A stretch of DNA of 64,000 nt. Origin: Paenibacillus vietnamensis. Its GTDB lineage: Bacteria > Bacillota > Bacilli > Paenibacillales > Paenibacillaceae. The position numbers and the translations under genes were made by a program. Numbering within the stretch: the stretch's first letter is position 1; every line of letters starts with the position of its first letter. Positions 1 to 10,990 of the stretch are shown here, piece after piece. The notes under the pieces are model-generated. The model made no database searches. It saw only the letters and a program-made list of their open reading frames with translations, and was not told where the DNA came from. The DNA lies in contig NZ_JAHMHW010000008.1 in NCBI RefSeq assembly GCF_020169515.1, positions 166,889 through 230,888 of the forward strand, in the 5' to 3' direction.

Positions 1-2
1 TC

Positions 3-731
3 CCGGAGCTCCTCAGCACAAATTCCTACAAGCTGCTGTTCTCGGACATGGGAAGAGTCGTAAGCGGCTACAAAATCACCTTCGCGGTAACGATTCTGGG
101 CACGGCGCTCAGCCTGCTGGTCAATGCTCTGCTGGCCTATCCGCTCGCGAAGAGAACGCTGAAATACCGGAATGTTCTCGCCTTCTACTGCTTTTTCACT
201 ATGCTGTTCAGCGGGGGGATCGTGCCTTGGTATATTATTACGACCCAGTATCTCGGCCTGCGAAACTCACTGCTCGCTCTTATCATCCCATATGCGGCCA
301 ACGCGTGGTATATGTTCCTGCTGCGCAATTATTTCAAATCGCTTCCGGAAGAAATCGGGGAGTCCGCCCAGATTGACGGAGCAGGGGAGCTGCGGATTTT
401 TTTCCAGATCATTATGCCGCTCTCCGTTCCTGCACTCGCTTCGGTAACCCTGTTCATATCCCTTCAATATTGGAATGACTGGTGGCTCGGCATCATGCTG
501 AACGAGGAGAAAAGTCTCATGCCGCTGCAGCTGCTGCTGCGGGAAATCGTGTCCAATGCAATCTTCGCCCAGGGCGAAAATGCAACGAAAATCATCGGCA
601 GCGAGAGGCTGCCAACGGAAGGCATCAAGTATGCGGCGACTATCATCACGATCGGACCGATTATTTTTCTGTATCCGTTCCTTCAGAAATATTTCGTAAA
701 GGGCTTAATGGTTGGAGCAGTAAAAGGTTAG
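3..731 (+). CDS. carbohydrate ABC transporter permease, LplC type (5' end outside window)
   Basis: Inner-membrane permease subunit of a sugar ABC importer. The reading frame is open from base 3 through the ATG at 48, with in-frame residues ahead of that ATG, so the gene begins upstream of the window. About five hydrophobic segments are visible. The cytoplasmic EAA loop is clear around EEIGESAQIDGAGE followed by a conserved I-MPLS-P stretch; it contacts the ATPase. The C-terminal GLMVGAVKG tail is typical of LplC/YtcP proteins. A partner LplB-type permease is expected just upstream. The solute-binding protein follows after 48 bases, so the two are probably co-transcribed. The substrate cannot be read directly; the downstream glycosidase suggests a galactoside or another oligosaccharide. 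Confidence 0.9.
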   Translation, partial: PELLSTNSYKLLFSDMGRVVSGYKITFAVTILGTALSLLVNALLAYPLAKRTLKYRNVLAFYCFFTMLFSGGIVPWYIITTQYLGLRNSLLALIIPYAANAWYMFLLRNYFKSLPEEIGESAQIDGAGELRIFFQIIMPLSVPALASVTLFISLQYWNDWWLGIMLNEEKSLMPLQLLLREIVSNAIFAQGENATKIIGSERLPTEGIKYAATIITIGPIIFLYPFLQKYFVKGLMVGAVKG

Positions 732-779
732 GCCGTTACCTGCGCGCAGGTTGGCATATATGAAGAAGGAGGAATACCA

Positions 780-2363
780 GTGAAAAAGATGAAGGCAAAG
801 GGGTTCATGCGGTGGCTGCTTGCCGCCGCGATGCTGGTCACCGCCCTCTCGGGCTGCAGTAACACAAACAATGAAGGGGCGACGCCGACCGCGTCGGCGA
901 ATGAACCGTCGGATTCAGCGCCGGGGCAAACGCTGGAGGAGGTCACGCTCAAAATCTATTTCGTCGGCTCCGAGCCGCCGCAGACGAAGGAGGTATGGGC
1001 AAACGTCGAGCAAATGAGCAAAAGCGAGCTAAATGCCAAGTTCGACATTAATTTCATTCCGTGGGCGGACTATCAGGACAAGATGAAGCTGCTTGCCGCT
1101 TCCGGGGACGATTTCGACTTGTATTTCGACGCCAACTGGTTTATTTTCCCGACGATGCTGAAGAACGACGCCCTGCTTCCGCTCGACGACCTCATGGATC
1201 AATATGCGCCTAACCTGAAAAAGTATTTGACCGACACCAACAATCTGGAATGGGCGAAAGTGAACGGAAAAATTATGGCGATTCCGACGGACAATCCGTC
1301 CACGCACAGGGCTTACGCGACGATCCGCGAGGATTTGCGCAAGAAGTACAACATTCCGGAGCAGATGTCGACGATGGAGGATTTGGAAAACTATCTCGAT
1401 ATCGTCACGAAGAACGAGCCCGGCATTTTGGCTTTGAACAATGTGACGCAGGGCATCAACAACTGGGATAATGCGATGAACGCCTTGGCGACCAAGTACA
1501 GCCTGGGCAGGGAGTTCGGCCAAAGCAACTTCGATTTGACTTTCGATCTGAACGATCCGAAGGTAACGATCGTACCGCTTGAAAGAACGCCGGCTTTCCT
1601 CGAGGCTTCGAAAATCCGCAGAACGTGGTACGAGAAAGGCTGGATTCCGAAAAACGCGATGAACGCACCGCAGGAAACGGTGAACGGAATCGATGACGGC
1701 AAATACGCCGCGGTTATCAGGGGTACGGAGGATGCGTTCCGCACCTTGAACGGTCCGGGCGAGAAGAAAGGCTACATGATGTATCCGGACAGCAAATCGG
1801 CTCTGGCCGGCTCCGCGGGCAACCTTCTCGGCATTAACAAAAACGCGGCCAACCCGGAGCGGGCGATGATGTTTCTGGAATGGATGAACGCGAGCCAGGA
1901 AAACTATAATGCGGTTATGTACGGCATCAAAGACAAAACCTATGTCATTAAGCAGATCGACGGCGTCGATACGGTAGCTTATCCGGATGGCATGGACGCC
2001 CAGAACGGATACCTGGAATGGAATGGGCGCTGGGCGCTCTGGAGATCGCAGTGGAGGCTTCCTTCCACCTTCGATACGAACAAGGCGCTTGCTGACGGTA
2101 CGAAGGCGGATGTCGAGTATGAAAACAACGTTATGCCTCTGGTAGCCGGCTTTAACTTCGACACCGAGCCCGTCAAGCAGGAATTGACCGCGCGGCAGGC
2201 GGTGTACGACGAATACGGAAGGAAGCTGCTGTTCGGCCTCGAGGCGGATGTGGATAAGGCGGTGGACGAGTATATCAAACGGATGAACGAAGCGGGAACC
2301 GACAAAATCGTAGCTGAAATGCAGAAGCAAATGGATGCGTTCCTGGCAGCCAAAGGCAAGTAA
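780..2363 (+). CDS. extracellular solute-binding lipoprotein of a sugar ABC transporter
   Basis: A 527-residue lipid-anchored binding protein that captures sugar outside the membrane and hands it to the permease. The start is GTG at 780, chosen because AAGGAGG lies just upstream and a signal peptide follows at once: basic residues, a hydrophobic stretch and an LSGC lipobox, with the lipidated Cys near residue 27. A Ser/Thr/Pro-rich linker leads into a family-1-like binding fold. Motifs such as FDLYFDANW and WMNASQENY resemble the LplA/YtcQ group. It follows the permease directly. It is clearly related to the second binding protein at 4735, so the locus holds two paralogues. Substrate unknown. 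Confidence 0.9.
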   Translation: MKKMKAKGFMRWLLAAAMLVTALSGCSNTNNEGATPTASANEPSDSAPGQTLEEVTLKIYFVGSEPPQTKEVWANVEQMSKSELNAKFDINFIPWADYQDKMKLLAASGDDFDLYFDANWFIFPTMLKNDALLPLDDLMDQYAPNLKKYLTDTNNLEWAKVNGKIMAIPTDNPSTHRAYATIREDLRKKYNIPEQMSTMEDLENYLDIVTKNEPGILALNNVTQGINNWDNAMNALATKYSLGREFGQSNFDLTFDLNDPKVTIVPLERTPAFLEASKIRRTWYEKGWIPKNAMNAPQETVNGIDDGKYAAVIRGTEDAFRTLNGPGEKKGYMMYPDSKSALAGSAGNLLGINKNAANPERAMMFLEWMNASQENYNAVMYGIKDKTYVIKQIDGVDTVAYPDGMDAQNGYLEWNGRWALWRSQWRLPSTFDTNKALADGTKADVEYENNVMPLVAGFNFDTEPVKQELTARQAVYDEYGRKLLFGLEADVDKAVDEYIKRMNEAGTDKIVAEMQKQMDAFLAAKGK

Positions 2364-2371
2364 ACGGGAGA

Positions 2372-2416
2372 CGGCGGACTCTGCCGCGCGCAAATGGCGG
2401 CGCATGCGGTCCGCCG
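2372..2416 (+). terminator. GC-rich hairpin after the binding-protein gene
   Basis: CGGCGGAC at 2372-2379 can pair with GTCCGCCG at 2409-2416, with further GC pairing inside. There is no run of T after it, so it is more likely an mRNA-stabilising or attenuating stem between binding protein and regulator than a full intrinsic terminator. Confidence 0.4.
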
Positions 2417-2548
2417 CTATCCTTGCCGCCAAACAATTGCCACATGCTTGTATATCCACATAAAGGAAAAAATAGTACAATGGGGGGGAGAACACCGCAA
2501 TCGCCCCAGCGTATGGGGCGCCATTGCCCCATAACTGGAGGTGCAGCT

Positions 2549-4738
2549 ATGAGGCAGCTATGGCCCAAACGGCCCTATATACGTCTGTTTCTATTTATCG
2601 CTCTTATTTTTACACTGCTGGTCGCCCCTTTTTCGATCTACTTGTCCCAGCTCTTCTCGAACCATGCCTACCAGGAAATAGACCGGTTTAATATGCAGAA
2701 GCTGAGGCATACGCTCCAGAATGTCGAGTTTGTAACCGACCGGCTGAAGCACGACAGTCTGAGCATTTACCAGGACGCCTCGATTCAGAACTGGCTGCAG
2801 GCGCCCGAGGACGATAACAGGGGATTGCTGCAAAATGACGCGCTAACCGCGCTTACCAAATATATCGCGAGCGAGCCGTTAATCGAGTCCGCCTACCTGA
2901 TCAACATGAAGACGCGCAGCGTCATCGATTACCGGACGAGAAAATATACGTTCGAGGATTTTTACGATCAGCTTATTCTCCGCACCCTGACCGAGCGCAG
3001 CGATGCGTCCTTGCGCTACTTCTCCCACGAGGTGAACGGCAGGACGCATCAGGCGCTGATTGTGCCGTCATCGCGAAGCGGCGTGCCGTACAACGGTTAT
3101 TTGGTCATGCTCCTGAACCGGGCTTCGCTTGAAACCTATCTGCTGCAGAGCAGCAGGGAAGAGGGCATCGAGACGATTGTGACGGACGCGGGCGGCCGGA
3201 TCATTCTCGGTCTGGACTCACCTGAGTTTAAGGGGGCGCTGAGGAGCGCTCCGCAAGGGGAAAGCGGCCAGTACGAAACGAAGATTTCCGGGCGGAAATG
3301 GTCGGTGAGCTATTCCGGCGTGTCCGCGGAAAATTGGACGATCTATTATTTGACCGAAATGTCCGGCGTGACGAAGGAGGCTTCCAGGGTACAGAGAGCT
3401 CTGCTCGGCAGCTCCCTGCTGCTTCTGCTTCTGCTGCTGACGGTACTGTTCTGGAACACGCGCAGCGCGTACCGGAGGTTCCAGCTGCTCGAGGAGCGCG
3501 TAGTCGACCTGCGCCAATTCGTCGATAACCACAAGCAGCTCATCCGGACGGAGGCGGTCAGGCAATGGCTGCTTCAGGGAAGGCTGCTGCCGAATCACAG
3601 GCGGGAGCTGGCGATGGAAACGTCGCTGCTCGGGTATCCGTGCTATTACATCGCGATCATCCGGATCGACGATTACAAAGCCTTTTGCGATAAATACAGC
3701 TTCTTCTCCAGAAATTTACTGAAATTTGCGATTCATAACATCGCGGCGGAGATTGTCGGCAAAAACGAAAGAACCGTCTTCGGCGTCGATTTCGGCTCGG
3801 ACCATCTTGCGTTTGTGATCGGCTGCTGGGAGCCGGAGTCGTCCTCGCTTGTCCATGCGCTGGAGGAGACGGCAGAACAAATTTCGAATTATTTGAATAT
3901 TTATACAATTTCCTCATTAAGCGGCAAGCTGCATGCCGACGACGACTTCCGCGTCGCGTATTACCGGGCGCTGGAGCTAACGCTGCTGAAGTTTTTGACC
4001 GGGGAACGGAAGGTTTACGAGGAAAAGGATTTGGGCGCATTTTCCAGGCTGGTGAATTTTACCGAGGAGGACGAGCTGCTGAATGCCTTGCTGGATACGA
4101 TCCGGTTCGGCAGGAAGGAGCAGGTGGAGAAGAACGTAGGGGATCTCTTTCATCATTTGCAGGGCCTTGCCTACGAGGAGTGCCTGTTTCAATTGAAGCT
4201 TATTCTCTACCGCTTGTACCGGGCGTTCGGGCATCTGACCACGCTGGAGTCGAAGGAGGGCATTCAAAGCTTCGTCGACCGGTTCGGTTCCTTAAGCGAG
4301 CTGGAGGACTGGCTGATCCTGGAGTCGCATTCGATCATTCAACAGCTGGGGCGGAACCTGAATCAGTCGGTTAGCGTCAAGGAAGAGCATGTGAAGGAGA
4401 TTTTGACCTACATTCATACGAATCTCCACAATCCGAGCCTGTCCGTACACGATATAGCCGATCATGTTTCCTTGTCCCCGGGTTATTTGCGCCAGCTGTT
4501 CAAAGATCATCTGCAGGTTACGCTCGCCGAATACATTTTGATGACCAGAATCAACTATGTGAAGGAGCTTATGGAAAATTCCGATTCCTCCATCACCGAG
4601 ATCGCCGAAATGGCGGGCTTTTTGACCAAAAGCCACTTTTTTACCGTGTTCAAAAAAGCGACCGGCATGACGCCTAACGAATACCGTAAATATTCGAAAG
4701 CCGGGCACCCGGACACGGGCGGGGGGAATGAAGGATGA
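2549..4738 (+). CDS. membrane-anchored AraC-family sensor-regulator
   Basis: A 729-residue one-component regulator. The frame is open from further upstream, but ATG 2549 is preferred because GGAGGTG sits in front of it and the protein then begins with a basic tail and a transmembrane helix (FLFIALIFTLLVAPFSIYL). An extracellular Cache-like sensor region fills about residues 35-270. A second helix rich in Leu follows (ALLGSSLLLLLLLLTVLFW). Then comes a cytoplasmic linker and a C-terminal AraC DNA-binding domain with two helix-turn-helix units (LSVHDIADHVSLSPGYLRQLF and ITEIAEMAGF-KSHFFTVFKK). Such proteins sense a sugar or a loaded binding protein and switch the neighbouring transport genes. 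No YesM-type histidine kinase is nearby. The next gene starts inside its stop codon (ATGA), so the two are translationally coupled. Confidence 0.9.
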   Translation: MRQLWPKRPYIRLFLFIALIFTLLVAPFSIYLSQLFSNHAYQEIDRFNMQKLRHTLQNVEFVTDRLKHDSLSIYQDASIQNWLQAPEDDNRGLLQNDALTALTKYIASEPLIESAYLINMKTRSVIDYRTRKYTFEDFYDQLILRTLTERSDASLRYFSHEVNGRTHQALIVPSSRSGVPYNGYLVMLLNRASLETYLLQSSREEGIETIVTDAGGRIILGLDSPEFKGALRSAPQGESGQYETKISGRKWSVSYSGVSAENWTIYYLTEMSGVTKEASRVQRALLGSSLLLLLLLLTVLFWNTRSAYRRFQLLEERVVDLRQFVDNHKQLIRTEAVRQWLLQGRLLPNHRRELAMETSLLGYPCYYIAIIRIDDYKAFCDKYSFFSRNLLKFAIHNIAAEIVGKNERTVFGVDFGSDHLAFVIGCWEPESSSLVHALEETAEQISNYLNIYTISSLSGKLHADDDFRVAYYRALELTLLKFLTGERKVYEEKDLGAFSRLVNFTEEDELLNALLDTIRFGRKEQVEKNVGDLFHHLQGLAYEECLFQLKLILYRLYRAFGHLTTLESKEGIQSFVDRFGSLSELEDWLILESHSIIQQLGRNLNQSVSVKEEHVKEILTYIHTNLHNPSLSVHDIADHVSLSPGYLRQLFKDHLQVTLAEYILMTRINYVKELMENSDSSITEIAEMAGFLTKSHFFTVFKKATGMTPNEYRKYSKAGHPDTGGGNEG

Positions 4739-6288
4739 TGCGGCTTGGAAAATGGCAGGTACTCGCCTGTACGATCGCTGTTCTGCTTGCGGCGGGAGCG
4801 GGATGCTCTTCGGATATCGGGAGGCCGGAGGCGGTTACGCTGCACATCGTGCTGCCCGGAAGCCGTCCTGAACGGATGGATGCCGTTATTGCGGAAGCCG
4901 AGCGGCGGATGAAAAACAGTCTGAACGTAAAGCTTGACATTGAGTTCGTCGCGTGGCCGGATTTGGCGCAAAAGACGGAGCTGCTGCTGACGACGGGGGC
5001 GGAGGTCGACCTGATTTTCGACGCGCCATGGCTGCATCTGAACCGGATGGCCGGCGCGGGCTATTACGAGCCGCTGGAAAGGCTGCTGCAGCAGTACGGC
5101 TCCGAGCTCGTCCGGACGAGGCCCGAAACGATGTGGGAAGCGAACAAAATCGACGGGCGGATTATGGCTATCCCCCTCGGCGCTTACCAGTCCGGTACGC
5201 CGTCGAGCAATCACTCCTATCTGGTGCGGCGGGATCTACGCGAGAAGCTGGGCATTCCGCCGATCTCCAGCTACGAGGAGCTCGTAGCGTTCGAATATGC
5301 GGTGAAGGAAAGCTTCCCGGGCATGGTTCCGTTCTCCAGCAACACGGCGGGCGATTCGGGAGAAGCGAGCATACGGCTCCGCTTCGACTATGACACGCAT
5401 ATCCGCTCTACGCACGCGCTCGGGCAAAGCGCCGTGCTTTACTATAAAAATAATGACGGCAAGGTATACAATCTGTTCGACCGGATGGAGCCGCTGTTCT
5501 GGGAGTACGTTCTTCATGCCCGAAAGCTGTATCTGGACGGGATCATCGATCCGGATATTATGGCGACGAGGAGCGATTACGATTTATTGACGAAGGGCGG
5601 GCAGGCGGTAAGCACGTCGAATGATTTCGGAGTGCCGAGCCAGCTTCAGCGGCAGCTGGAGGCTAACGTGCCGGGAGCGAAGCTGGAGGCGGTTACCTTT
5701 TACCGGTTCACGCCGGGAAGCAATGTATCCAACTTCGTGCAGGGCAATTTCATTGCCGTTCCGGCATCCAGCCGCAAGAAGGAGAAGGCAGTCGCCTTCC
5801 TTAACTGGGCGAACCGGAAGGATAATTACGATCTGCTGGCCTACGGGATCGAAGGCGAGGATTGGGAGGACGCGGGAGAAGGGCTATACATGCCGATCGG
5901 GACCGGCTATTCCTGGTTTCCGTACGCGTGGATCTGGAACCCCGCCCACGACCGGCTGAACGTCTCGCAGGACGCGGATTCGATCCGCGCGAACCGGTTC
6001 ATTAAGGACGGCGGGCATTTCAAGCGCGACCGGCTTACCGGTTTTTCCTTTGACAGCAGTCCGGTTGCAAGCGAGCTGCTTCAATACCAAAGGCTGGAAA
6101 ACCGCTATTACAGCGTGCTGGTCAACGGAGCTGCGGAGCCGGAGCAATTGTGGGCTGCCTTTAAGAGCGAGGCCGGCTTGTACGCCAAACGGATTCAAAC
6201 CGAGCTGCAGCGCCAAATCGACGAATTTTTGTCCGGCCGGGCCGCCGAACCGCCGAACGATAACAACGGGAGTGGATACGATGAATGA
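4735..6288 (+). CDS. second extracellular solute-binding lipoprotein
   Basis: A 517-residue exported binding protein with an N-terminal hydrophobic stretch ending in AAGAGC, a slightly weak lipobox. It shares order and motifs with the protein at 780: WPDLAQKTELLL-GAEVDLIFDAPW here against WADYQDKMKLLA-GDDFDLYFDANW there. It has no permease of its own. It lies between the AraC sensor (ATGA overlap at 4735) and the glycosidase (8-base overlap at 6281). It may serve the same transporter with different specificity, or act as a ligand-presenting partner for the membrane AraC sensor. The second idea is inference only. Confidence 0.85.
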   Translation: MMRLGKWQVLACTIAVLLAAGAGCSSDIGRPEAVTLHIVLPGSRPERMDAVIAEAERRMKNSLNVKLDIEFVAWPDLAQKTELLLTTGAEVDLIFDAPWLHLNRMAGAGYYEPLERLLQQYGSELVRTRPETMWEANKIDGRIMAIPLGAYQSGTPSSNHSYLVRRDLREKLGIPPISSYEELVAFEYAVKESFPGMVPFSSNTAGDSGEASIRLRFDYDTHIRSTHALGQSAVLYYKNNDGKVYNLFDRMEPLFWEYVLHARKLYLDGIIDPDIMATRSDYDLLTKGGQAVSTSNDFGVPSQLQRQLEANVPGAKLEAVTFYRFTPGSNVSNFVQGNFIAVPASSRKKEKAVAFLNWANRKDNYDLLAYGIEGEDWEDAGEGLYMPIGTGYSWFPYAWIWNPAHDRLNVSQDADSIRANRFIKDGGHFKRDRLTGFSFDSSPVASELLQYQRLENRYYSVLVNGAAEPEQLWAAFKSEAGLYAKRIQTELQRQIDEFLSGRAAEPPNDNNGSGYDE

Positions 6289-8404
6289 AGCTTTGGCAAT
6301 AGGCAACGACGTTTACCGGATTGACATCTTGGGGCAAAAGGACGCGCTGTGGACGTACCGTCTGAAACCGTCCGGGGAAGCGTATACCGTCCAGCCGCCC
6401 GCTTTCGAGCTTGACGGCCGGGTTTACGCCGCGGAGCTCGCGGGCATCCGCGGGACCGGACAACCGGAGCGGTTGCGCGGCGGCGGGACGGAGTACCGCT
6501 TCCGCGGCGATTTCAGCGGGGATGACCGGCTCATGCTGGAGATGATTTTCCGGATCTCGGACGGAAGTCCTGTCGTTCGTTTTGCCTATCAATTATATGC
6601 ACGCGGCGAAGAACGGTTTTTGACGAAAAACGGAGGAACGGACAATCTCGTTTATGCGCGGCTGGAGCTGAACGGTTACGAACGGCTGCTGGAGGTGCAG
6701 TTGTCGGATTTTAATGAGCTCACGCATCACTACCGTCTGACGGAAAATCCGGTAACCGGGGAACAGTTGGACCATGAATTGGTGTTTGCCGGACCTTTGA
6801 CCGTTGCTTCTAACGACCGATATGCGATGCTGCTGGCCTATGAGCACGGCTCGCCGTCGACCGACCTCTATATCGGGTTTCAGGCGGAACATGCGCAGTC
6901 GTTAGCGCTGTCGATGAAGGCGGTCAAAGGGAATTACTGCCATATGGAGCGGGTCGACGCGGACGTTGGCTATCGCTCCGTATGGATGCAGCTTGGCGCC
7001 GTACAAGGGGACACGTCTTCGCTGGCCGAGGCTTACCGGACGTTCGTGCTGCGCCATATGAGCGAAAATGCGGCTTCGCGGACTCCTTATATTTTTTATA
7101 ACACCTGGAATTTTCAGGAGAGGAACCGGTACTGGAACAAGAAACGGTATCTCGATTCGATGAATCTGACTCATATTCTGAATGAAATTGATGCCGCCCA
7201 CCGGATGGGGATCGACGTGTATGTCATCGATACCGGATGGTTCGTGAAAACGGGCGACTGGTCCGTCAGTCCGGAGCGTTTCCCGGACGGCTTGGCCCGC
7301 ATCAAGGAAAAGCTCGACGGATACGGCATGAAGCTGGGTCTATGGTTCGATCCGAAGGCCGTCGCGCTGAGCAGCGAAGCGTATAAGGCCCATGAGTCAT
7401 GCGTCGTATCCTGGAACGGCGTGCGGGAGAAGCCGCATCCGATATGGGAAACGGAAGAGAGCGTCCGGATGTGTCTGGTCAGCCCGTACGGCGAAGCTTT
7501 CGCCGAGAAGCTGATCGAGCTCGCCAAGCGTCTCGGCGTCGTCTATTTCAAGTGGGACGCGATCAGCCAATACGGCTGCAACGACCCCCATCACGATCAT
7601 GGCGGAGAGATGGCGTCGCCTGAAGAACGGGGAGAGCGCTTTTCGTTTCTGCTGAGCTTGAAGCTTGTCGAAATTGCGCGGAAGGTCTCCGAAGCGATTC
7701 CGGAGGCGATCGTCGATTTCGACGTGACGGAGGATTACCGGTGCGTAGGGTTGTCCTTCCTGGAGGCGGGCAAATATTTTCTTATTAATAACGGCCCGTA
7801 TTTTCCGAATTTCGACATTCCCGCGGACGTTTCGGACGAATTTTACAATTATAATGTCTTTTTCCAGCCGGGGCCCGCGCGCAGCATGCTGTGCCGCTCT
7901 GCGTACGCTTACGACAAGTGGATTCCTTCGATTTTGTTTTTGACGCATTATTTTCCCGACGACCCTGCGCCTAACCGGAACATCAGTATAGCTTCCCTGA
8001 TCCTCGGCCATAACGGCATATGGGGCGATTTGCTGCGGGTATCGGAGGAAGGCGCGGACCGGATCCGGCAATTGCTTCTTCTCTATAAGCAAGTTCGGGA
8101 GGACATTACGGCGAGCTATCCGGTAACCCGGGGCGAAGCCGGGAGCAATCCCGAGATTTACGAGAAAATAAACGCAGCGAACGGGCGCGGAGCGGTCGTG
8201 CTGTTCGCCAATTCGTTCGGCTTGCCGTTCGACCGGCCCCGCCCGGTCCGGCATACGTATATAACTTCCCGCCAGGCGGACCCGTTGGTATGGCATACGG
8301 ACAACGCGAAGGTCGTCTTCGACAGCATCGGCCGGGCCGTCATCGAAGCAAGCTTCGACCGGGCGGATGCGGCGATCGTCTATTTCGGCGTGAGCGAGAA
8401 TTAG
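6281..8404 (+). CDS. clan GH-D glycoside hydrolase, alpha-galactosidase-like (GH36-related)
   Basis: A 707-residue cytoplasmic enzyme with no signal peptide. ATG 6281 is chosen because GGGAGTGG lies at the right distance and the start overlaps the previous stop by 8 bases; a longer open frame upstream only shadows the binding protein. The N-terminal beta-sandwich is followed by a TIM barrel with the clan signatures VYVIDTGWF, KLGLWFDPKA and YFKWD. Asp at about residue 426 in KWD is the expected nucleophile. The acid/base site is less clear: the region reads IVDFDVTEDYRCVGLSF instead of the CSGGGGRFD motif of classical GH36, which is present in the other enzyme at 28915. It probably hydrolyses the oligosaccharide imported by this locus; alpha-galactosidase is the best guess, not certain. 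Confidence 0.8.
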   Translation: MNEALAIGNDVYRIDILGQKDALWTYRLKPSGEAYTVQPPAFELDGRVYAAELAGIRGTGQPERLRGGGTEYRFRGDFSGDDRLMLEMIFRISDGSPVVRFAYQLYARGEERFLTKNGGTDNLVYARLELNGYERLLEVQLSDFNELTHHYRLTENPVTGEQLDHELVFAGPLTVASNDRYAMLLAYEHGSPSTDLYIGFQAEHAQSLALSMKAVKGNYCHMERVDADVGYRSVWMQLGAVQGDTSSLAEAYRTFVLRHMSENAASRTPYIFYNTWNFQERNRYWNKKRYLDSMNLTHILNEIDAAHRMGIDVYVIDTGWFVKTGDWSVSPERFPDGLARIKEKLDGYGMKLGLWFDPKAVALSSEAYKAHESCVVSWNGVREKPHPIWETEESVRMCLVSPYGEAFAEKLIELAKRLGVVYFKWDAISQYGCNDPHHDHGGEMASPEERGERFSFLLSLKLVEIARKVSEAIPEAIVDFDVTEDYRCVGLSFLEAGKYFLINNGPYFPNFDIPADVSDEFYNYNVFFQPGPARSMLCRSAYAYDKWIPSILFLTHYFPDDPAPNRNISIASLILGHNGIWGDLLRVSEEGADRIRQLLLLYKQVREDITASYPVTRGEAGSNPEIYEKINAANGRGAVVLFANSFGLPFDRPRPVRHTYITSRQADPLVWHTDNAKVVFDSIGRAVIEASFDRADAAIVYFGVSEN

Positions 8405-8439
8405 GAGAGCAGGAAAGGGGCTGACCCGCCGGCGCAGCA

Positions 8440-8461
8440 GGCCGCGGGCGGCCTTTTTTTG
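8440..8461 (+). terminator. intrinsic terminator of the sugar locus
   Basis: GGCCG (8440-8444) pairs with CGGCC (8449-8453) across a CGGG loop and is followed by eight T. It ends the operon that finishes with the glycosidase. Confidence 0.75.
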
Positions 8462-8580
8462 CTGTGCGTTCTATTCAATAGTATCAAGAGGATATGGAAT
8501 GGGGAAGCTAGTCCGATGAGCTCACGCGTGGAGCCGAATCTCCCGGGAGTTTTCGTTAATAGAAATTTAAAATAAGGCAC

Positions 8581-8609
8581 TTGAAATGTTATACGAAAAT
8601 GAGTATGAT
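8581..8609 (+). promoter_or_regulatory. sigma-A promoter of groESL
   Basis: TTGAAA at 8581-8586 and TATGAT at 8604-8609 with a 17-base spacer, both close to consensus. Transcription would start about at 8616, just ahead of the CIRCE element. Confidence 0.85.
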
Positions 8610-8620
8610 AAAAATGGTTG

Positions 8621-8647
8621 TTAGCACTTCAAGCTTATGAGTGCTAA
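8621..8647 (+). promoter_or_regulatory. CIRCE element (HrcA operator)
   Basis: TTAGCACTT, nine bases, GAGTGCTAA. The right arm matches the CIRCE consensus; the left arm differs only at its last base. The site overlaps the transcription start and is the known operator for the heat-shock repressor HrcA. Confidence 0.95.
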
Positions 8648-8676
8648 CGAAATAATTCGATAAGCGACAGATTTAA

Positions 8677-8973
<297 letters not shown>

Positions 8974-9039
8974 GCTGCCCTTAAGGGTCACATAGAAGAA
9001 TGAAGAAGTATGCTTGAAAACTACTTACAACTATATTAG

Positions 9040-10683
<1,644 letters not shown>

Positions 10684-10722
10684 AAAGGGGGATAATCCCT
10701 GCTCTGCAATAACGTATGAGGA

Positions 10723-10760
10723 GAACCTCCTGCAAGATGTAATCTTGCGGGAGGTTCTTT
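10723..10760 (+). terminator. terminator after groEL
   Basis: A long stem with GAACCTCC-GCAAGAT pairing to ATCTTGC-GGAGGTTC around a three-base loop. The T run is short (TTT, then GCG), so termination may be partial. Confidence 0.75.
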
Positions 10761-10801
10761 GCGTATTTGTACCTATACGTGAACAATATCAAATGATTCT
10801 A

Positions 10802-10830
10802 TTGACGCATTGTTCGTTATTGAGTACAAT
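10802..10830 (+). promoter_or_regulatory. sigma-A promoter of the RiPP operon
   Basis: TTGACG (10802-10807) and TACAAT (10825-10830) with a 17-base spacer. It is the only strong promoter seen ahead of the kinase gene and implies a leader of about 150 A+T-rich bases in which no gene or known riboswitch was recognised. Confidence 0.75.
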
Positions 10831-10840
10831 TGCAATTGTA
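10825..10840 (+). promoter_or_regulatory. perfect 16-bp palindrome over the RiPP promoter -10
   Basis: TACAATTGCAATTGTA is a perfect inverted repeat that contains the -10 hexamer. A dimeric repressor bound here would block the promoter. The regulator is not identified, and no regulator gene lies inside the operon. Confidence 0.55.
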
Positions 10841-10990
10841 AAGAACAGAAGTGCTGAATTTAGGCTAAAAGGGATTGGAAGTTTGTTTTTTGAACCTTGT
10901 GTATGTGAATAGGTGAAGGAAAACAAATTTTTTTTGCATTTTATGTTCGTTTTAGAGAACGACTACAATTATGTTACTGGGGGATCGGAC

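Noticed and set aside
1029..2495. 488-codon open frame on the minus strand
   Set aside because: Antisense shadow of the binding-protein gene, rich in Arg and His, with no start signal.
10841..10990. Riboswitch in the long leader of the RiPP operon
   Set aside because: No conserved riboswitch core was recognised by eye; the region is A+T-rich and weakly structured.
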